Shown here piece after piece: positions 14,904 to 24,463 of a DNA stretch of 64,000 nt; within the stretch, counting starts at the first letter, position 1; every line of letters begins with the position of its first letter. Source of the DNA: Microtetraspora glauca (GTDB lineage Bacteria > Actinomycetota > Actinomycetes > Streptomycetales > Streptomycetaceae); contig JOFO01000006.1 in NCBI GenBank assembly GCA_000721275.1, forward strand, positions 62,001 through 126,000, written 5' to 3'. Both the position numbers and the translations under genes were made by a program. Below the pieces are notes generated by a model that saw only the letters and a program-made list of their open reading frames with translations, was not told the DNA's origin and searched no databases.

Positions 14904-17111
14904 CTAGGAGCGCTTTCCGGCCTGTTCGCGGAAGCGTTCGGCGATCTGGGTGGGCATCGGCTCGTGCCGGGCGTAGCTGCGGTCGAAACGGCCCGTGCCG
15001 TGCGAGACGGACCGCAGGTCGATCGCGTACCGGCCGATCTCGATCTCCGGGACCTCGGCCCGGACGACCGTGCGGCCCGGCCCGGCCTGGTCGGTGCCGA
15101 CGACCCGGCCGCGCCGGCCGGACAGGTCGCTCATCACCGCGCCGACGTACTCGTCGGGGACGAGCACCCGCACCTCGGCGACCGGTTCCAGCAGGTGGAC
15201 GGGGACGCCGGCGGCGGCCTCGCGCAGCGCGAGCGCGCCCGCCGTCTGGAAGGCGGCGTCGGAGGAGTCCACCGAGTGGGCCTTGCCGTCCTTGAGGGTG
15301 ACCCGCACGTCCACCAGCGGGTGCCCGGCGGCGACCCCGCGCGCGGCCTGGGCGCGGACGCCCTTCTCGACGGAGCCGATGAACGGGCGGGGCACCGCGC
15401 CGCCCACCACCTCGTCCACGAACTCGATGCCGCTGCCCGGCGGGAGCGGTTCGACGTCGATCTCGCAGATGGCGAACTGCCCGTGCCCGCCGGACTGCTT
15501 CACGTGCCGGCCGCGGCCGGACGCGGGGGCGCCGAAGGTCTCCCGCAGCGGCACCCGGTACGGGACGGCGTCGACGCGCACCCCGTGCCGGCCGCGCAGC
15601 CGCTCCAGGACGACGTCCTGGTGGGCCTCGCCCAGGCACCACAGCACGACCTGGCCGGTGTCCTGGTTCTGCTCCAGGCGCAGCGTCGGGTCCTCGGCGA
15701 CCAGCTTGGCCAGGCCCTGCGAGAGCCGGTCCTCGTCGGCCTTGCTGTGCGCCTCGACGGCGAGCGGCAGCAGCGGCTCGGGCATCGGCCACGGCTCGAT
15801 CAGCAGCGGATCGTCCTTGGCGGAGAGGGTGTCGCCGGTCTCGGCGCGGCTCAGCCGGGCCACGCAGGCCAGGTCCCCGGCGACGCAGTGCGGCACCGGC
15901 CGCTGCTGCTTGCCGAAGGGGGAGGTGAGGGCGCCGACCCGTTCGTCGGCGTCGTGGTCCTCGTGGCCGCGTCCGGCGAGGCCGTGCCCGGAGACGTGGA
16001 CGGTCTCGTCGGGCCGGAGCGTGCCCGAGAAGACCCGGACGAGCGAGAGCCGTCCCTGGTACGGGTCGGCGGCCGTCTTCACGACCTCGGCGACCAGCGG
16101 CCCGTCGGGGTCGCAGGCGAGCGGCGGCCGGGGCTCGCCGTCCGGGGTGGTGACGGCGGGCGGCTCGTGCTCCAGCGGCGAGGGGAAGCCGCGGGTGATC
16201 AGCTCCAGGAGTTCGACCGTGCCGAGGCCCTGGCCGCCGCTCGCCGCCGCGGGCGCGGCGGCGAGCACCGGGTGGAACCCGCCCCGGGCGACCGCCTTCT
16301 CCAGGTCGCCGACCAGGGTCCCCACGTCGACCTCCTCGCCGCCGAGGTAGCGGTCCATCAGGGTCTCGTCCTCGCTCTCGGCGATGATCCCCTCGATGAG
16401 CCGGGCCCGGGCCGCGGCGACGGCCTCCCGGTCGGCGTCGCCGGGCGGCAGCTCGCGCCGCTCGCCCGTGGCGTAGTCGAGGACCCGCTCCCCGAGCAGG
16501 TCGGCCAGACCGGTCACGGGCGCGTGCCCGTCCGGGCCCTCGGGGCCGTACACCGGCAGGTGGAGGGGGAGGACGGCGTCGGGGTCGTCGCCGCCGAAGA
16601 GCCCGGCGCAGACCGCGGTCAGCTCGTCGTAGCCGGTGCGGGCCGTGTCGAGGTGGGTGACGACGATGGCGCGCGGCATGCCGACGGCCGCGCACTCCTC
16701 CCAGACCATCCGGGTGGACGCGGCGACCGCGTCGGCCTCCTGCGCGGCCGAGACGACGAAGAGGGCCGCGTCCGCCGCGCGCAGACCGGCCCTCAGCTCC
16801 CCGACGAAGTCGGCGTACCCGGGGGTGTCGAGCAGATTGATCTTGTGGCCCTGCCAGCCGACCGGCACCAGCGACAGCTGGACGGAGCGGTGCTGCCGGT
16901 GCTCGATCTCGTCGTGGTCGGAGACGGTCGCCCCGTCCTCCACCCGCCCGGGTCTGACCAGCGCGCCGGCGGTCTGGGCGAGCGCCTCGACCAGCGTCGT
17001 CTTGCCCGAGCCGCTGTGGCCGACCAGCACCACGTTCCGTATGTCCGAGGGCCGGTCGGCCGTCGGTGCCCTGCCGGCGGCTCCGGCGGGGGAGTGCGCC
17101 TTGTCGCCCAT
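14904..17111 (-). CDS. EF-G-like translational GTPase (EF-G2 type)
   Basis: A 735-residue protein with the EF-G/TetM domain order: G domain (about 25-290), domain II (about 320-400), then domains III to V including ALREAAAGVPVHLLEPV and the C-terminal SDLSGRRGRVVG. The GTPase motifs are altered. G1 is GHSGSGKTT (31-39) instead of AHIDAGKTT. G3 is DTPGYAD (95-101), with Tyr replacing the catalytic His of DTPGHVD. G4 is THLD (152-155) in place of NKxD. Canonical EF-G moves tRNA and mRNA through the ribosome. With these changes ribosome-stimulated GTPase activity may be lost or modified, as reported for mycobacterial EF-G2. It is a single gene, divergent from pgsA. Confidence 0.85.
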   Translation of the reverse strand: MGDKAHSPAGAAGRAPTADRPSDIRNVVLVGHSGSGKTTLVEALAQTAGALVRPGRVEDGATVSDHDEIEHRQHRSVQLSLVPVGWQGHKINLLDTPGYADFVGELRAGLRAADAALFVVSAAQEADAVAASTRMVWEECAAVGMPRAIVVTHLDTARTGYDELTAVCAGLFGGDDPDAVLPLHLPVYGPEGPDGHAPVTGLADLLGERVLDYATGERRELPPGDADREAVAAARARLIEGIIAESEDETLMDRYLGGEEVDVGTLVGDLEKAVARGGFHPVLAAAPAAASGGQGLGTVELLELITRGFPSPLEHEPPAVTTPDGEPRPPLACDPDGPLVAEVVKTAADPYQGRLSLVRVFSGTLRPDETVHVSGHGLAGRGHEDHDADERVGALTSPFGKQQRPVPHCVAGDLACVARLSRAETGDTLSAKDDPLLIEPWPMPEPLLPLAVEAHSKADEDRLSQGLAKLVAEDPTLRLEQNQDTGQVVLWCLGEAHQDVVLERLRGRHGVRVDAVPYRVPLRETFGAPASGRGRHVKQSGGHGQFAICEIDVEPLPPGSGIEFVDEVVGGAVPRPFIGSVEKGVRAQAARGVAAGHPLVDVRVTLKDGKAHSVDSSDAAFQTAGALALREAAAGVPVHLLEPVAEVRVLVPDEYVGAVMSDLSGRRGRVVGTDQAGPGRTVVRAEVPEIEIGRYAIDLRSVSHGTGRFDRSYARHEPMPTQIAERFREQAGKRS

Positions 17112-17379
17112 GGTGGTCCTCCCGGCTGCGAGGCGGTGAGGGGGTGGGAGCGGGCGCGGGGGAGCGGCGTCGGGGCGCCGCCCCGGCGGGCCCGCGGATG
17201 CTCTCCTCCGAGCTTGGCACCGCCCCCGGGACGCGTCCATCCGTCGTACGGCCGTGGGCCCGCCGGGGTACGCCGACGCGGCGGGGCGGGTGCGCTCCCG
17301 TGCGGCGCCACGCGCGTGGCTACGATGGGTGAGCCGGTGGTCATGGGACCGCGCGGCCCGCCGAAACCTCGGGAAGGCC

Positions 17380-18045
17380 ATGCTGAACAAGTACGCGCGT
17401 GCGTTTTTTACGCGTGTCCTCACACCGTTCGCCGCGTTTCTCCTCCGCCGGGGCGTCAGCCCCGACGCCGTGACGCTGATCGGCACGGCGGGAGTGGTCG
17501 CCGGCGCGCTGGTCTTCTTCCCCAGGGGCGAGTTCTTCTGGGGCACGATCGTGATCACGCTCTTCGTCTTCTCCGACCTCGTCGACGGCAACATGGCCCG
17601 CCAGGCCGGGATCTCCAGCCGCTGGGGCGCCTTCCTCGACTCGACCCTCGACCGGGTCGCCGACGGGGCGATCTTCGGCGGCTTCGCGCTCTGGTACGCG
17701 GGCCGCGGCGACGACAACGTGCTGTGCGCGGTGGCGATCTTCTGCCTGGCGAGCGGCCAGGTCGTCTCGTACACCAAGGCGCGAGGCGAATCGATTGGCC
17801 TGCCGGTCGCGGTGAACGGCCTGGTCGAGCGGGCCGAGCGGCTGGTGATCTCGCTGGTCGCCGCGGGCCTGGCCGGACTGCACGCCTTCGGGGTGCCGGG
17901 GATCGACGTGCTGCTGCCGATCGCGCTGTGGATCGTCGCCGCCGGCTCGGCGGTGACCCTGGGACAGCGGGTCGTGACGGTACGCAGGGAGGCCGCGGAG
18001 GCCGACGCCGCCGCGGCGGCAGGGGGAGGCGGGGCGACCACGTGA
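17380..18045 (+). CDS. pgsA: Phosphatidylinositol phosphate synthase (CDP-alcohol phosphatidyltransferase)
   Basis: A 221-residue membrane enzyme. It has the full CDP-alcohol phosphatidyltransferase signature D66-x2-D69-G-x2-A-R-x8-G83-x3-D87-x3-D91, with six hydrophobic segments around it. In actinobacteria the gene next to patA and pimA makes phosphatidylinositol phosphate from CDP-diacylglycerol and inositol phosphate, the first step to phosphatidylinositol mannosides. The C-terminus is Ala/Gly-rich. A TACGAT -10-like element lies at 17321-17326. The GTG of the next gene overlaps its stop codon by 4 nt, so the three genes pgsA-patA-pimA form one operon. Confidence 0.93.
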   Translation: MLNKYARAFFTRVLTPFAAFLLRRGVSPDAVTLIGTAGVVAGALVFFPRGEFFWGTIVITLFVFSDLVDGNMARQAGISSRWGAFLDSTLDRVADGAIFGGFALWYAGRGDDNVLCAVAIFCLASGQVVSYTKARGESIGLPVAVNGLVERAERLVISLVAAGLAGLHAFGVPGIDVLLPIALWIVAAGSAVTLGQRVVTVRREAAEADAAAAAGGGGATT

Positions 18046-18947
18046 GCGCGGTGAAGGACCGGATCGCGGACGGGCTGTACGGGCTCGGCTGGGCGACCGT
18101 CAAGAAGCTCCCCGAGCCGGCCGCCAGGGCCCTCGGCCGGCGGATCGCCGACACCGTCTGGAAGCGGCGCGGCAAGGGCGTGCTGCGGCTGGAGGCCAAC
18201 CTCGCGCGCGTGGTGCCGGACGCCACCCCCGAACGGCTCGCCGCGCTGTCGCGGGCCGGCATGCGCTCGTACATGCGCTACTGGATGGAGTCCTTCCGGC
18301 TGCCCACCTGGAGCCGCGAGCGGGCCGCGAACGGCTTCGCGCCCAAGGACGTCCACCACCTGAAGGACGCCCTCGCGTCCGGCCGGGGTGTCGTCCTCGC
18401 CCTGCCGCACATGGGGAACTGGGACCTGGCCGGCGTCTGGGTGACCCGCGCCCTCGGCGTGCCCTTCACCACCGTCGCCGAGCGGCTCAAGCCCGAGTCG
18501 CTGTACGACCGCTTCGTCGCCTACCGCGAGTCCCTCGGCATGGAGGTGCTGCCGCACACCGGCGGCGCCGCCTTCGGGACCCTCGCCCGGCGGCTGCGCG
18601 CCGGCGGCCTGGTCTGCCTGGTCGCCGACCGGGACCTGTCCTCCTCCGGCGTCGAGGTCTCCTTCTTCGGGGAGCCCACCCGGATGCCCGCGGGCCCCGC
18701 CATGCTCGCGCTCCAGACCGGCGCCCTGCTCCTGCCGGTCACCCTCTGGTACGACGGCTCCGACACCATGCAGGGCCAGGTGCACGCGCCGCTCGACGTG
18801 CCCGAGTCAGGCACCCGGGCCGAAAAGGCGTCCCGGATGACACAGGCCCTCGCGGATGTCTTCGCCGGGGCGATCGCGGACCACCCGGAGGACTGGCACA
18901 TGCTCCAGCGCCTCTGGCTGGCCGACCTGGAGGAGCGCACACCGTGA
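18042..18947 (+). CDS. patA: Phosphatidylinositol mannoside acyltransferase
   Basis: A 301-residue lysophospholipid acyltransferase-type protein. The catalytic HX4D motif is H123-MGNW-D128 in the sequence LPHMGNWDLAG. A second conserved block (LVADRDLSSSGVEVSFFGEP) and PAGPAMLALQTGA follow, as in LpxL/PatA enzymes. PatA acylates the mannose of phosphatidylinositol mannosides at the cytoplasmic face of the membrane. The position between pgsA and pimA supports this over a generic lauroyl transferase. Translation starts at the GTG inside the pgsA stop (GTGA), and its own stop overlaps pimA in the same way. Confidence 0.92.
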   Translation: MSAVKDRIADGLYGLGWATVKKLPEPAARALGRRIADTVWKRRGKGVLRLEANLARVVPDATPERLAALSRAGMRSYMRYWMESFRLPTWSRERAANGFAPKDVHHLKDALASGRGVVLALPHMGNWDLAGVWVTRALGVPFTTVAERLKPESLYDRFVAYRESLGMEVLPHTGGAAFGTLARRLRAGGLVCLVADRDLSSSGVEVSFFGEPTRMPAGPAMLALQTGALLLPVTLWYDGSDTMQGQVHAPLDVPESGTRAEKASRMTQALADVFAGAIADHPEDWHMLQRLWLADLEERTP

Positions 18948-20098
18948 AGATCGGGATCGTCTGCCCGTACTCCTGGGACGTACCGGGCGGCGTCCAGTTC
19001 CACATCCGCGACCTCGCCGAGCACCTGATCCGGCTCGGCCACGAGGTCTCCGTCCTCGCCCCCGCCGACGACGACACCCCGCTGCCCCCGTACGTCGTCT
19101 CCGCCGGCCGCGCGGTGCCCGTGTCGTACAACGGCTCGGTGGCCCGGCTCAGCTTCGGCTTCCTCTCCGCCGCCCGGGTCCGCCGCTGGCTGCACGACGG
19201 CACCTTCGACGTCGTCCACATCCACGAGCCGACCTCCCCGTCGCTGGGGCTGCTCACCTGCTGGGCGGCGCAGGGCCCGATCGTGGCCACCTTCCACACC
19301 TCGAACCCGCGCTCGCGGGCGATGATCGCCGCCTATCCGATCCTCCAGCCGGCGCTGGAGAAGATCAGCGCCCGGATCGCGGTCAGCGAGTACGCCCGCC
19401 GGACCCTGGTGGAGCACCTCGGCGGCGACGCCGTCGTCATCCCCAACGGCGTCGACGTCGGCTTCTTCGCCGGCGCGGAGCCGAAGGCCGAGTGGCAGGG
19501 TGGGACGCTGGGCTTCATCGGGCGGATCGACGAGCCCCGCAAGGGCCTGCCGGTCCTGATGAAGGCGCTGCCGCAGATCCTCGCCGAGCGGCCGGACACC
19601 CGGCTCCTGGTCGCCGGGCGCGGCGACGAGGAGGAGGCGGTGGCCTCGCTTCCGGCCGAGATGCGCTCCCGGGTGGAGTTCCTCGGCATGGTCAGCGACG
19701 AGGACAAGGCGCGGCTGCTGCGCAGCGTCGACGTGTACGTGGCGCCCAACACCGGCGGCGAGTCGTTCGGCATCATCCTCGTCGAGGCGCTGTCGGCCGG
19801 CGCGCCGGTCCTCGCGGCCGACCTGGACGCGTTCGCGCAGGTCCTCGACCAGGGCGCGGCGGGCGAGCTGTTCGCCAACGAGGACGCGGACGCCCTCGCG
19901 AAGGCGGCGGTCCGGCTGCTCGGCGACCCCGCGCGGCGCGCGGAACTGAGCGCGCGCGGCTCGGCGCACGTACGGCGCTTCGACTGGTCGACGGTCGGCG
20001 CGGACATCCTCGCGGTGTACGAGACGGTGACGGACGGGGCGGCGGCGGTCGACACGGACGAGCGGACGGGCGGCCTGCGGGCCCGGCTGGGGCTGTAG
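18944..20098 (+). CDS. pimA: Phosphatidylinositol alpha-mannosyltransferase
   Basis: A 384-residue GT4-family glycosyltransferase with a GT-B fold. The N-terminal Rossmann domain opens with MKIGIVCPYSWDVPGGVQFH, the acceptor-side GG loop is at 15-16, and HIHEP sits at 92-96. The donor-binding C-terminal domain carries the EX7E motif E273-SFGIILV-E281. PimA transfers the first mannose from GDP-mannose to phosphatidylinositol. The operon with pgsA and patA makes the assignment firm. The last 20 residues are variable. A 12-bp hairpin follows at 20114-20140. Confidence 0.95.
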   Translation: MKIGIVCPYSWDVPGGVQFHIRDLAEHLIRLGHEVSVLAPADDDTPLPPYVVSAGRAVPVSYNGSVARLSFGFLSAARVRRWLHDGTFDVVHIHEPTSPSLGLLTCWAAQGPIVATFHTSNPRSRAMIAAYPILQPALEKISARIAVSEYARRTLVEHLGGDAVVIPNGVDVGFFAGAEPKAEWQGGTLGFIGRIDEPRKGLPVLMKALPQILAERPDTRLLVAGRGDEEEAVASLPAEMRSRVEFLGMVSDEDKARLLRSVDVYVAPNTGGESFGIILVEALSAGAPVLAADLDAFAQVLDQGAAGELFANEDADALAKAAVRLLGDPARRAELSARGSAHVRRFDWSTVGADILAVYETVTDGAAAVDTDERTGGLRARLGL

Positions 20099-20113
20099 CC
20101 CTCCGCGCTCTCC

Positions 20114-20140
20114 GCCCGTTCCGCCCCTGGCGGAACGGGC
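20114..20140 (+). terminator. Terminator of the pgsA-patA-pimA operon
   Basis: Perfect 12-bp stem (20114-20125 with 20129-20140) and a 3-nt loop, 15 nt after the pimA stop. Confidence 0.7.
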
Positions 20141-20174
20141 GCCCCGGGCGGGCGCCGGAGCGGACCCTGGTCGC

Positions 20175-20810
20175 ATGATCGACGTCACGCGACTCGACCT
20201 CGGGTCCTTCACCCGCCCCGCCGAGGAGTACGGCGGCGTCCACGCGCGCGTGGAGCCCGCGCTCGCCTACCTGGTCCGCCACCCCTCCGGCACCCTCCTC
20301 TTCGACACCGGCATGGGCGAGGGGTCGCCCGAGACCGACGCCCACTACCGGATCGTCCGCCGGCCCCTCACCGTCCCGCCCGCCGACGTGGACCTCCTCG
20401 TCAACTGCCACCTGCACTTCGACCACATCGGCGGCAACCAGCGCTTCCCCGGCACCCCCGCCCTCGTCCAGCGCCGCGAACTCGCCGCCGCGCGGGCGGG
20501 CGACTACACGATCGACTCCCTGCTGCCCGGCGTCGCCTGGACGGAGATCGACGGCGAGCACGAGATCGCCCCGGGGCTGCGGATCGTGCCGACGCCCGGC
20601 CACGTCGACGGGCACCAGTCGCTCGTCCTCGACCACGGCGACCGGCTGACGGTCCTCGCGGGGCAGGCGTACGACCGCGCGGACGCGTTCGGGACGCCGT
20701 ACCGGCCCTGGCTCGGCCGGCTCGCCGCACTCGCGGACGGCCGGCCGGTCCGTGTCCTGTTCGCCCACGACCACGCCCTTTGGGAAGGGGCGCTGCCCCC
20801 GCCCGGGTAG
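20175..20810 (+). CDS. MBL-fold metallo-hydrolase (AHL-lactonase-like)
   Basis: A 211-residue metallo-beta-lactamase-fold hydrolase. The metal motif HLHFDH is at 79-84, a further ligand histidine lies in TPGHVDGH at about 143, and the sequence ends with FAHDH. The arrangement, in particular TLLFDTGMG and NCHLHFDHIGGN, is close to N-acyl-homoserine lactonases and related lactonases. The true substrate is unknown, and many such proteins are promiscuous. It has its own ATG after the pimA terminator, and the LemA-like gene follows 11 nt after its stop, so the two are probably co-transcribed. Confidence 0.88.
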   Translation: MIDVTRLDLGSFTRPAEEYGGVHARVEPALAYLVRHPSGTLLFDTGMGEGSPETDAHYRIVRRPLTVPPADVDLLVNCHLHFDHIGGNQRFPGTPALVQRRELAAARAGDYTIDSLLPGVAWTEIDGEHEIAPGLRIVPTPGHVDGHQSLVLDHGDRLTVLAGQAYDRADAFGTPYRPWLGRLAALADGRPVRVLFAHDHALWEGALPPPG

Positions 20811-20821
20811 CCTGTGCGCCC

Positions 20822-21364
20822 GTGACCGAAACCCTGATCTGGACCGTCGTCGCGCTGATTTTTATCGGCGTCTACCTCAGCTGGACCGCCGGCCGGCTCG
20901 ACCGGCTGCACACCCGCATCGACGCGGCGCGCGCCGCGCTCGACGCCCAGCTGCTCCGGCGGGCCTCGGTCGCCCAGGAACTGGCCACCTCCGGCGTCCT
21001 CGACCCGGCCGCCTCGATCGTCCTGTACGAGGCGGCGCACGCGGCCCGGCAGGCGGAGGAGGACCACCGGGAGGTCGCCGAGAGCGAGCTGAGCCAGGCG
21101 CTGCGGGCCGTCTTCGGCGAGCCCGAGCAGGTGGAGCTCGTACGCGAGGCGCCCGGCGGCGAGGCGGCGGCGGGGGAGCTGGCCGCCGCGGTCCGCCGGG
21201 TCCCGATGGCCCGCCGCTTCCACAACGACGCCGTCCGGGCCGCCCGCGCCCTGCGCCGGCACCGCAAGGTCCGCTGGTTCCGGCTCGCGGGCCACGCGCC
21301 CTTCCCGATGGCCTTCGAAATGGACGACGAACCGCCGGTGGCCCTGGCCGATCGCCCGTCCTGA
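20822..21364 (+). CDS. LemA-like membrane-anchored protein
   Basis: A 180-residue protein with an N-terminal transmembrane helix (about 3-20, [20 protein letters not shown]) followed by a long helical region. [28 protein letters not shown] resembles the LemA signature in which an Arg-Arg pair and a hydrophobic heptad follow the anchor. The C-terminal part holds [39 protein letters not shown], and PMAFEMD is a good fit to LemA/NUDIX-associated ends. Function of LemA proteins is unknown; a scaffold at the inner membrane is suspected. The GTG at 20822 is preferred to an upstream GTG, whose sequence overlaps the hydrolase. Confidence 0.75.
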   Translation: MTETLIWTVVALIFIGVYLSWTAGRLDRLHTRIDAARAALDAQLLRRASVAQELATSGVLDPAASIVLYEAAHAARQAEEDHREVAESELSQALRAVFGEPEQVELVREAPGGEAAAGELAAAVRRVPMARRFHNDAVRAARALRRHRKVRWFRLAGHAPFPMAFEMDDEPPVALADRPS

Positions 21365-21500
21365 GCCCGCCGCGGCCTCGGATTCCCGTCAAAAGGATCC
21401 ACCGGCTGCACATTGGCCCTTGATGTGGACCGGTCGTGGCCTGTTTCCTCGCTCTAGTCGTCAACGCACCGTTGAACCCGTTGTCACGAGTGAGGTTTCC

Positions 21501-22409
21501 GTGTCCAGCTCCACCACCCCCCAGACCCCCGAGACCGGCACCGCCCGCGTGAAGCGCGGCATGGCCGAGCAGCTCAAGGGCGGCGTGATCATGGACGTGG
21601 TCAACGCCGAGCAGGCGAAGATCGCCGAGGACGCCGGCGCCGTGGCCGTCATGGCCCTGGAGCGCGTCCCCGCGGACATCCGCAAGGACGGCGGCGTGGC
21701 CCGCATGTCCGACCCGAACATGATCGAGGAGATCATCGGCGCGGTGTCCATCCCGGTGATGGCCAAGTCCCGCATCGGCCACTTCGTCGAGGCCCAGGTC
21801 CTCCAGTCCCTCGGCGTCGACTACATCGACGAGTCCGAGGTCCTCACCCCGGCCGACGAGATCAACCACTCCGACAAGTGGGCCTTCACCACCCCCTTCG
21901 TCTGCGGCGCCACCAACCTGGGCGAGGCCCTGCGCCGCATCGCCGAGGGCGCGGCGATGATCCGCTCCAAGGGCGAGGCCGGCACCGGCAACGTCGTCGA
22001 GGCCGTCCGCCACCTGCGCCAGATCAAGAACGAGATCGCCAAGCTGCGCGGCTACGACAACAACGAGCTCTTCGCCGCCGCCAAGGAGCTGCGCGCCCCG
22101 TACGAGCTCGTCAAGGAGGTCGCCGAGCTCGGCAAGCTCCCCGTGGTCCTGTTCTCCGCCGGTGGCGTCGCCACCCCCGCCGACGCCGCGCTGATGCGCC
22201 AGCTCGGCGCCGAGGGCGTCTTCGTCGGCTCCGGCATCTTCAAGTCGGGCGACCCGGCCAAGCGCGCCGCCGCCATCGTGAAGGCCACCACCTTCTACGA
22301 CGACCCGAAGGTCATCGCGGACGCCTCCCGCAACCTCGGCGAGGCCATGGTCGGCATCAACTGCGACACCCTCCCCGAGTCCGAGCGCTACGCCAACCGG
22401 GGCTGGTAA
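21501..22409 (+). CDS. pdxS: Pyridoxal 5'-phosphate synthase subunit PdxS
   Basis: A 302-residue (beta/alpha)8 synthase that builds PLP from ribose 5-phosphate, glyceraldehyde 3-phosphate and ammonia delivered by PdxT. Key residues are present: D32 (MDVVNAEQ), the Schiff-base lysine K89 (VMAKSRIGH) and the second lysine K157 ([11 protein letters not shown]). The phosphate-binding loop is in [15 protein letters not shown] and FVGSGIFKS. The GTG at 21501 is preceded by GAGG at 21492-21495. The N-terminal about 15 residues are a Ser/Thr/Pro extension common in actinobacteria. pdxT follows 5 nt downstream. Confidence 0.97.
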   Translation: MSSSTTPQTPETGTARVKRGMAEQLKGGVIMDVVNAEQAKIAEDAGAVAVMALERVPADIRKDGGVARMSDPNMIEEIIGAVSIPVMAKSRIGHFVEAQVLQSLGVDYIDESEVLTPADEINHSDKWAFTTPFVCGATNLGEALRRIAEGAAMIRSKGEAGTGNVVEAVRHLRQIKNEIAKLRGYDNNELFAAAKELRAPYELVKEVAELGKLPVVLFSAGGVATPADAALMRQLGAEGVFVGSGIFKSGDPAKRAAAIVKATTFYDDPKVIADASRNLGEAMVGINCDTLPESERYANRGW

Positions 22410-22414
22410 CACCG

Positions 22415-23005
22415 ATGAGCACCACCCCCGTGATCGGCGTCCTGGCCCTCCAGGGCGACGTCCGGGAGCACCTGATCGCCCTGGCCGCGGCGGACGCCGT
22501 GGCCAGGCCGGTCCGGCGCCCCGAAGAACTCGCCGAGGTCGACGGCCTGGTCCTCCCCGGCGGCGAGTCCACCACCATCTCCAAGCTGGCCGTCCTCTTC
22601 GGCCTGATGGAGCCGGTCCGCGAGCGGATCGCCGCGGGCATGCCCGTCTACGGCACCTGCGCCGGCCTGATCATGCTCGCCGACAAGATCCTCGACCCGC
22701 GCTCGGGCCAGGAGACGTTCGGCGGCATCGACATGATCGTCCGCCGCAACGCCTTCGGCCGGCAGAACGAGTCCTTCGAGGCGGGCGTCACCGTCGCCGG
22801 CATCGCCACGCCCGTCGAGGGCGTCTTCATCCGCGCCCCCTGGGTGGAGTCCGTCGGCGCCGCGACCGAGGTGCTCGCCGAGCACGACGGCCACATCGTC
22901 GCCGTCCGGCAGGGCAACGCGCTCGCGACCTCGTTCCATCCGGAGCTCACCGGCGACCACCGGATCCACGGGCTCTTTGTCGACATGGTGCGCGGCGAGC
23001 GGTGA
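22415..23005 (+). CDS. pdxT: Pyridoxal 5'-phosphate synthase glutaminase subunit PdxT
   Basis: A 196-residue class I glutamine amidotransferase. The catalytic triad is C82 (GTCAGLIML), H175 and E177 (FHPEL). The PdxT-specific GGEST loop is at 49-53. It hydrolyses glutamine and channels ammonia into PdxS in a 12+12 complex. The gene is 5 nt after pdxS, so the stoichiometric partners share one mRNA. yebC starts 63 nt downstream with its own -10-like TAGGAT (23017-23022). Confidence 0.97.
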   Translation: MSTTPVIGVLALQGDVREHLIALAAADAVARPVRRPEELAEVDGLVLPGGESTTISKLAVLFGLMEPVRERIAAGMPVYGTCAGLIMLADKILDPRSGQETFGGIDMIVRRNAFGRQNESFEAGVTVAGIATPVEGVFIRAPWVESVGAATEVLAEHDGHIVAVRQGNALATSFHPELTGDHRIHGLFVDMVRGER

Positions 23006-23068
23006 ACGAGTCCCGGTAGGATCACTGGGGTTCGTTCAAGAAGTGGGTTACGCGAAGGAGACAGGCAG

Positions 23069-23821
23069 ATGTCCGGCCACTCTAAATGGGCTACGACGAA
23101 GCACAAGAAGGCCGTGATCGACGCCAAGCGCGGCAAGCTCTTCGCGAAGCTGATCAAGAACATCGAGGTCGCGGCCCGTACCGGCGGCGCCGACCTGGAC
23201 GGCAACCCGACGCTGTTCGACGCCGTGCAGAAGGCCAAGAAGTCGTCGGTCCCCAACAAGAACATCGACTCGGCGATCAAGCGCGGCGGCGGTCTCGAGG
23301 CCGGCGGCGTCGACTACGAGACGATCATGTACGAGGGCTACGGCCCGAACGGCGTCGCGGTGCTCATCGAGTGCCTCACCGACAACCGCAACCGCGCCGC
23401 CTCCGACGTGCGCGTCGCCATGACCCGCAACGGCGGCTCCATGGCCGACCCGGGCTCGGTGTCGTACCTGTTCAACCGCAAGGGCGTCGTGATCGTCCCC
23501 AAGGGCGAGCTGACCGAGGACGACGTCCTCGGCGCCGTCCTCGACGCCGGCGCCGAGGAGGTCAACGACCTCGGCGAGACCTTCGAGGTGCTCAGCGAGG
23601 CCACCGACCTGGTCGCGGTCCGCACCGCGCTCCAGGAGGCCGGCATCGACTACGACTCGGCCGACTCCAGCTTCGTCCCGACCATGCAGGTCGAGCTCGA
23701 CGAGGAGGGCGCGCGCAAGATCTTCAAGCTGATCGACGCCCTGGAGGACAGCGACGACGTGCAGAACGTCTTCGCCAACTTCGACGTCAGCGACGAGGTC
23801 ATGGCGAAGGTCGACGCCTGA
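23069..23821 (+). CDS. yebC: YebC/PmpR-family regulator
   Basis: A 250-residue protein with the standard start [27 protein letters not shown] and the three-domain YebC layout; conserved stretches include [24 protein letters not shown] and MRNGGSM-like [15 protein letters not shown]. YebC-type proteins were described as transcription regulators; recent work links several to ribosome function at proline-rich stretches. It lies directly upstream of ruvC as in many bacteria. The RBS is GAAGGAGA, a good match. A 16-bp terminator at 23838-23875 separates it from ruvC. Confidence 0.95.
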   Translation: MSGHSKWATTKHKKAVIDAKRGKLFAKLIKNIEVAARTGGADLDGNPTLFDAVQKAKKSSVPNKNIDSAIKRGGGLEAGGVDYETIMYEGYGPNGVAVLIECLTDNRNRAASDVRVAMTRNGGSMADPGSVSYLFNRKGVVIVPKGELTEDDVLGAVLDAGAEEVNDLGETFEVLSEATDLVAVRTALQEAGIDYDSADSSFVPTMQVELDEEGARKIFKLIDALEDSDDVQNVFANFDVSDEVMAKVDA

Positions 23822-23837
23822 CGGCCGGCCTTCCGCA

Positions 23838-23875
23838 CAGCGGGCCGACGGGGACACACCCCCGTCGGCCCGCTG
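23838..23875 (+). terminator. yebC terminator
   Basis: Perfect 16-bp stem (23838-23853 with 23860-23875) with a 6-nt ACACAC loop, 16 nt after the yebC stop. Confidence 0.75.
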
Positions 23876-23932
23876 CGTTGTCAGTGGCACCCGATAGCCT
23901 GCACGAATAGCCGATCGAACGGAGGGGGCGGC

Positions 23933-24463
23933 GTGCGCGTACTGGGGGTCGACCCGGGACTCACCCGCTGCGGTGTCGGGGTCGTCGAAGGCGTCGCCGG
24001 ACGGCCGCTCACCATGCTCGGCGTCGGCGTCGTCCGCACCCCGTCCGACGCCGACATCGGCCACCGCCTCGTCGGCATCGAGCGCGGCATCGAGGAGTGG
24101 CTCGACCGCTACCGGCCCGAACTGGTCGCCGTCGAGCGGGTGTTCAGCCAGCACAACGTCCGTACGGTGATGGGCACCGCACAGGCCAGCGCCGTCGCCA
24201 TGCTCTGCGCCTCCCGGCGCGGCATCCCCGTCGCCCTGCACACCCCCAGCGAGGTCAAGGCGGCCGTCACCGGCTCCGGCCGCGCCGACAAGGCCCAGGT
24301 CGGCGCCATGGTCACCCGGCTGCTCCGGCTCGCCGCCCCGCCCAAGCCGGCCGACGCCGCCGACGCCCTCGCCCTCGCCATCTGCCACATCTGGCGCGCC
24401 CCCGCGCAGAACCGCCTCCAGCAGGCCGTCGCCCTGCACGCCTCGAAAGGCCGCACGTCATGA
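23933..24463 (+). CDS. ruvC: Crossover junction endodeoxyribonuclease RuvC
   Basis: A 176-residue Holliday-junction resolvase of the RNase H fold. The first catalytic Asp is D7 ([12 protein letters not shown]), a Glu follows in VAVERVF (about 67), and the C-terminal Asp pair is in [11 protein letters not shown]. It cuts four-way junctions that RuvAB has migrated. The GTG start at 23933 follows a strong GGAGGGGG Shine-Dalgarno. The stop overlaps the ruvA start by 4 nt (ATGA). Confidence 0.96.
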   Translation: MRVLGVDPGLTRCGVGVVEGVAGRPLTMLGVGVVRTPSDADIGHRLVGIERGIEEWLDRYRPELVAVERVFSQHNVRTVMGTAQASAVAMLCASRRGIPVALHTPSEVKAAVTGSGRADKAQVGAMVTRLLRLAAPPKPADAADALALAICHIWRAPAQNRLQQAVALHASKGRTS

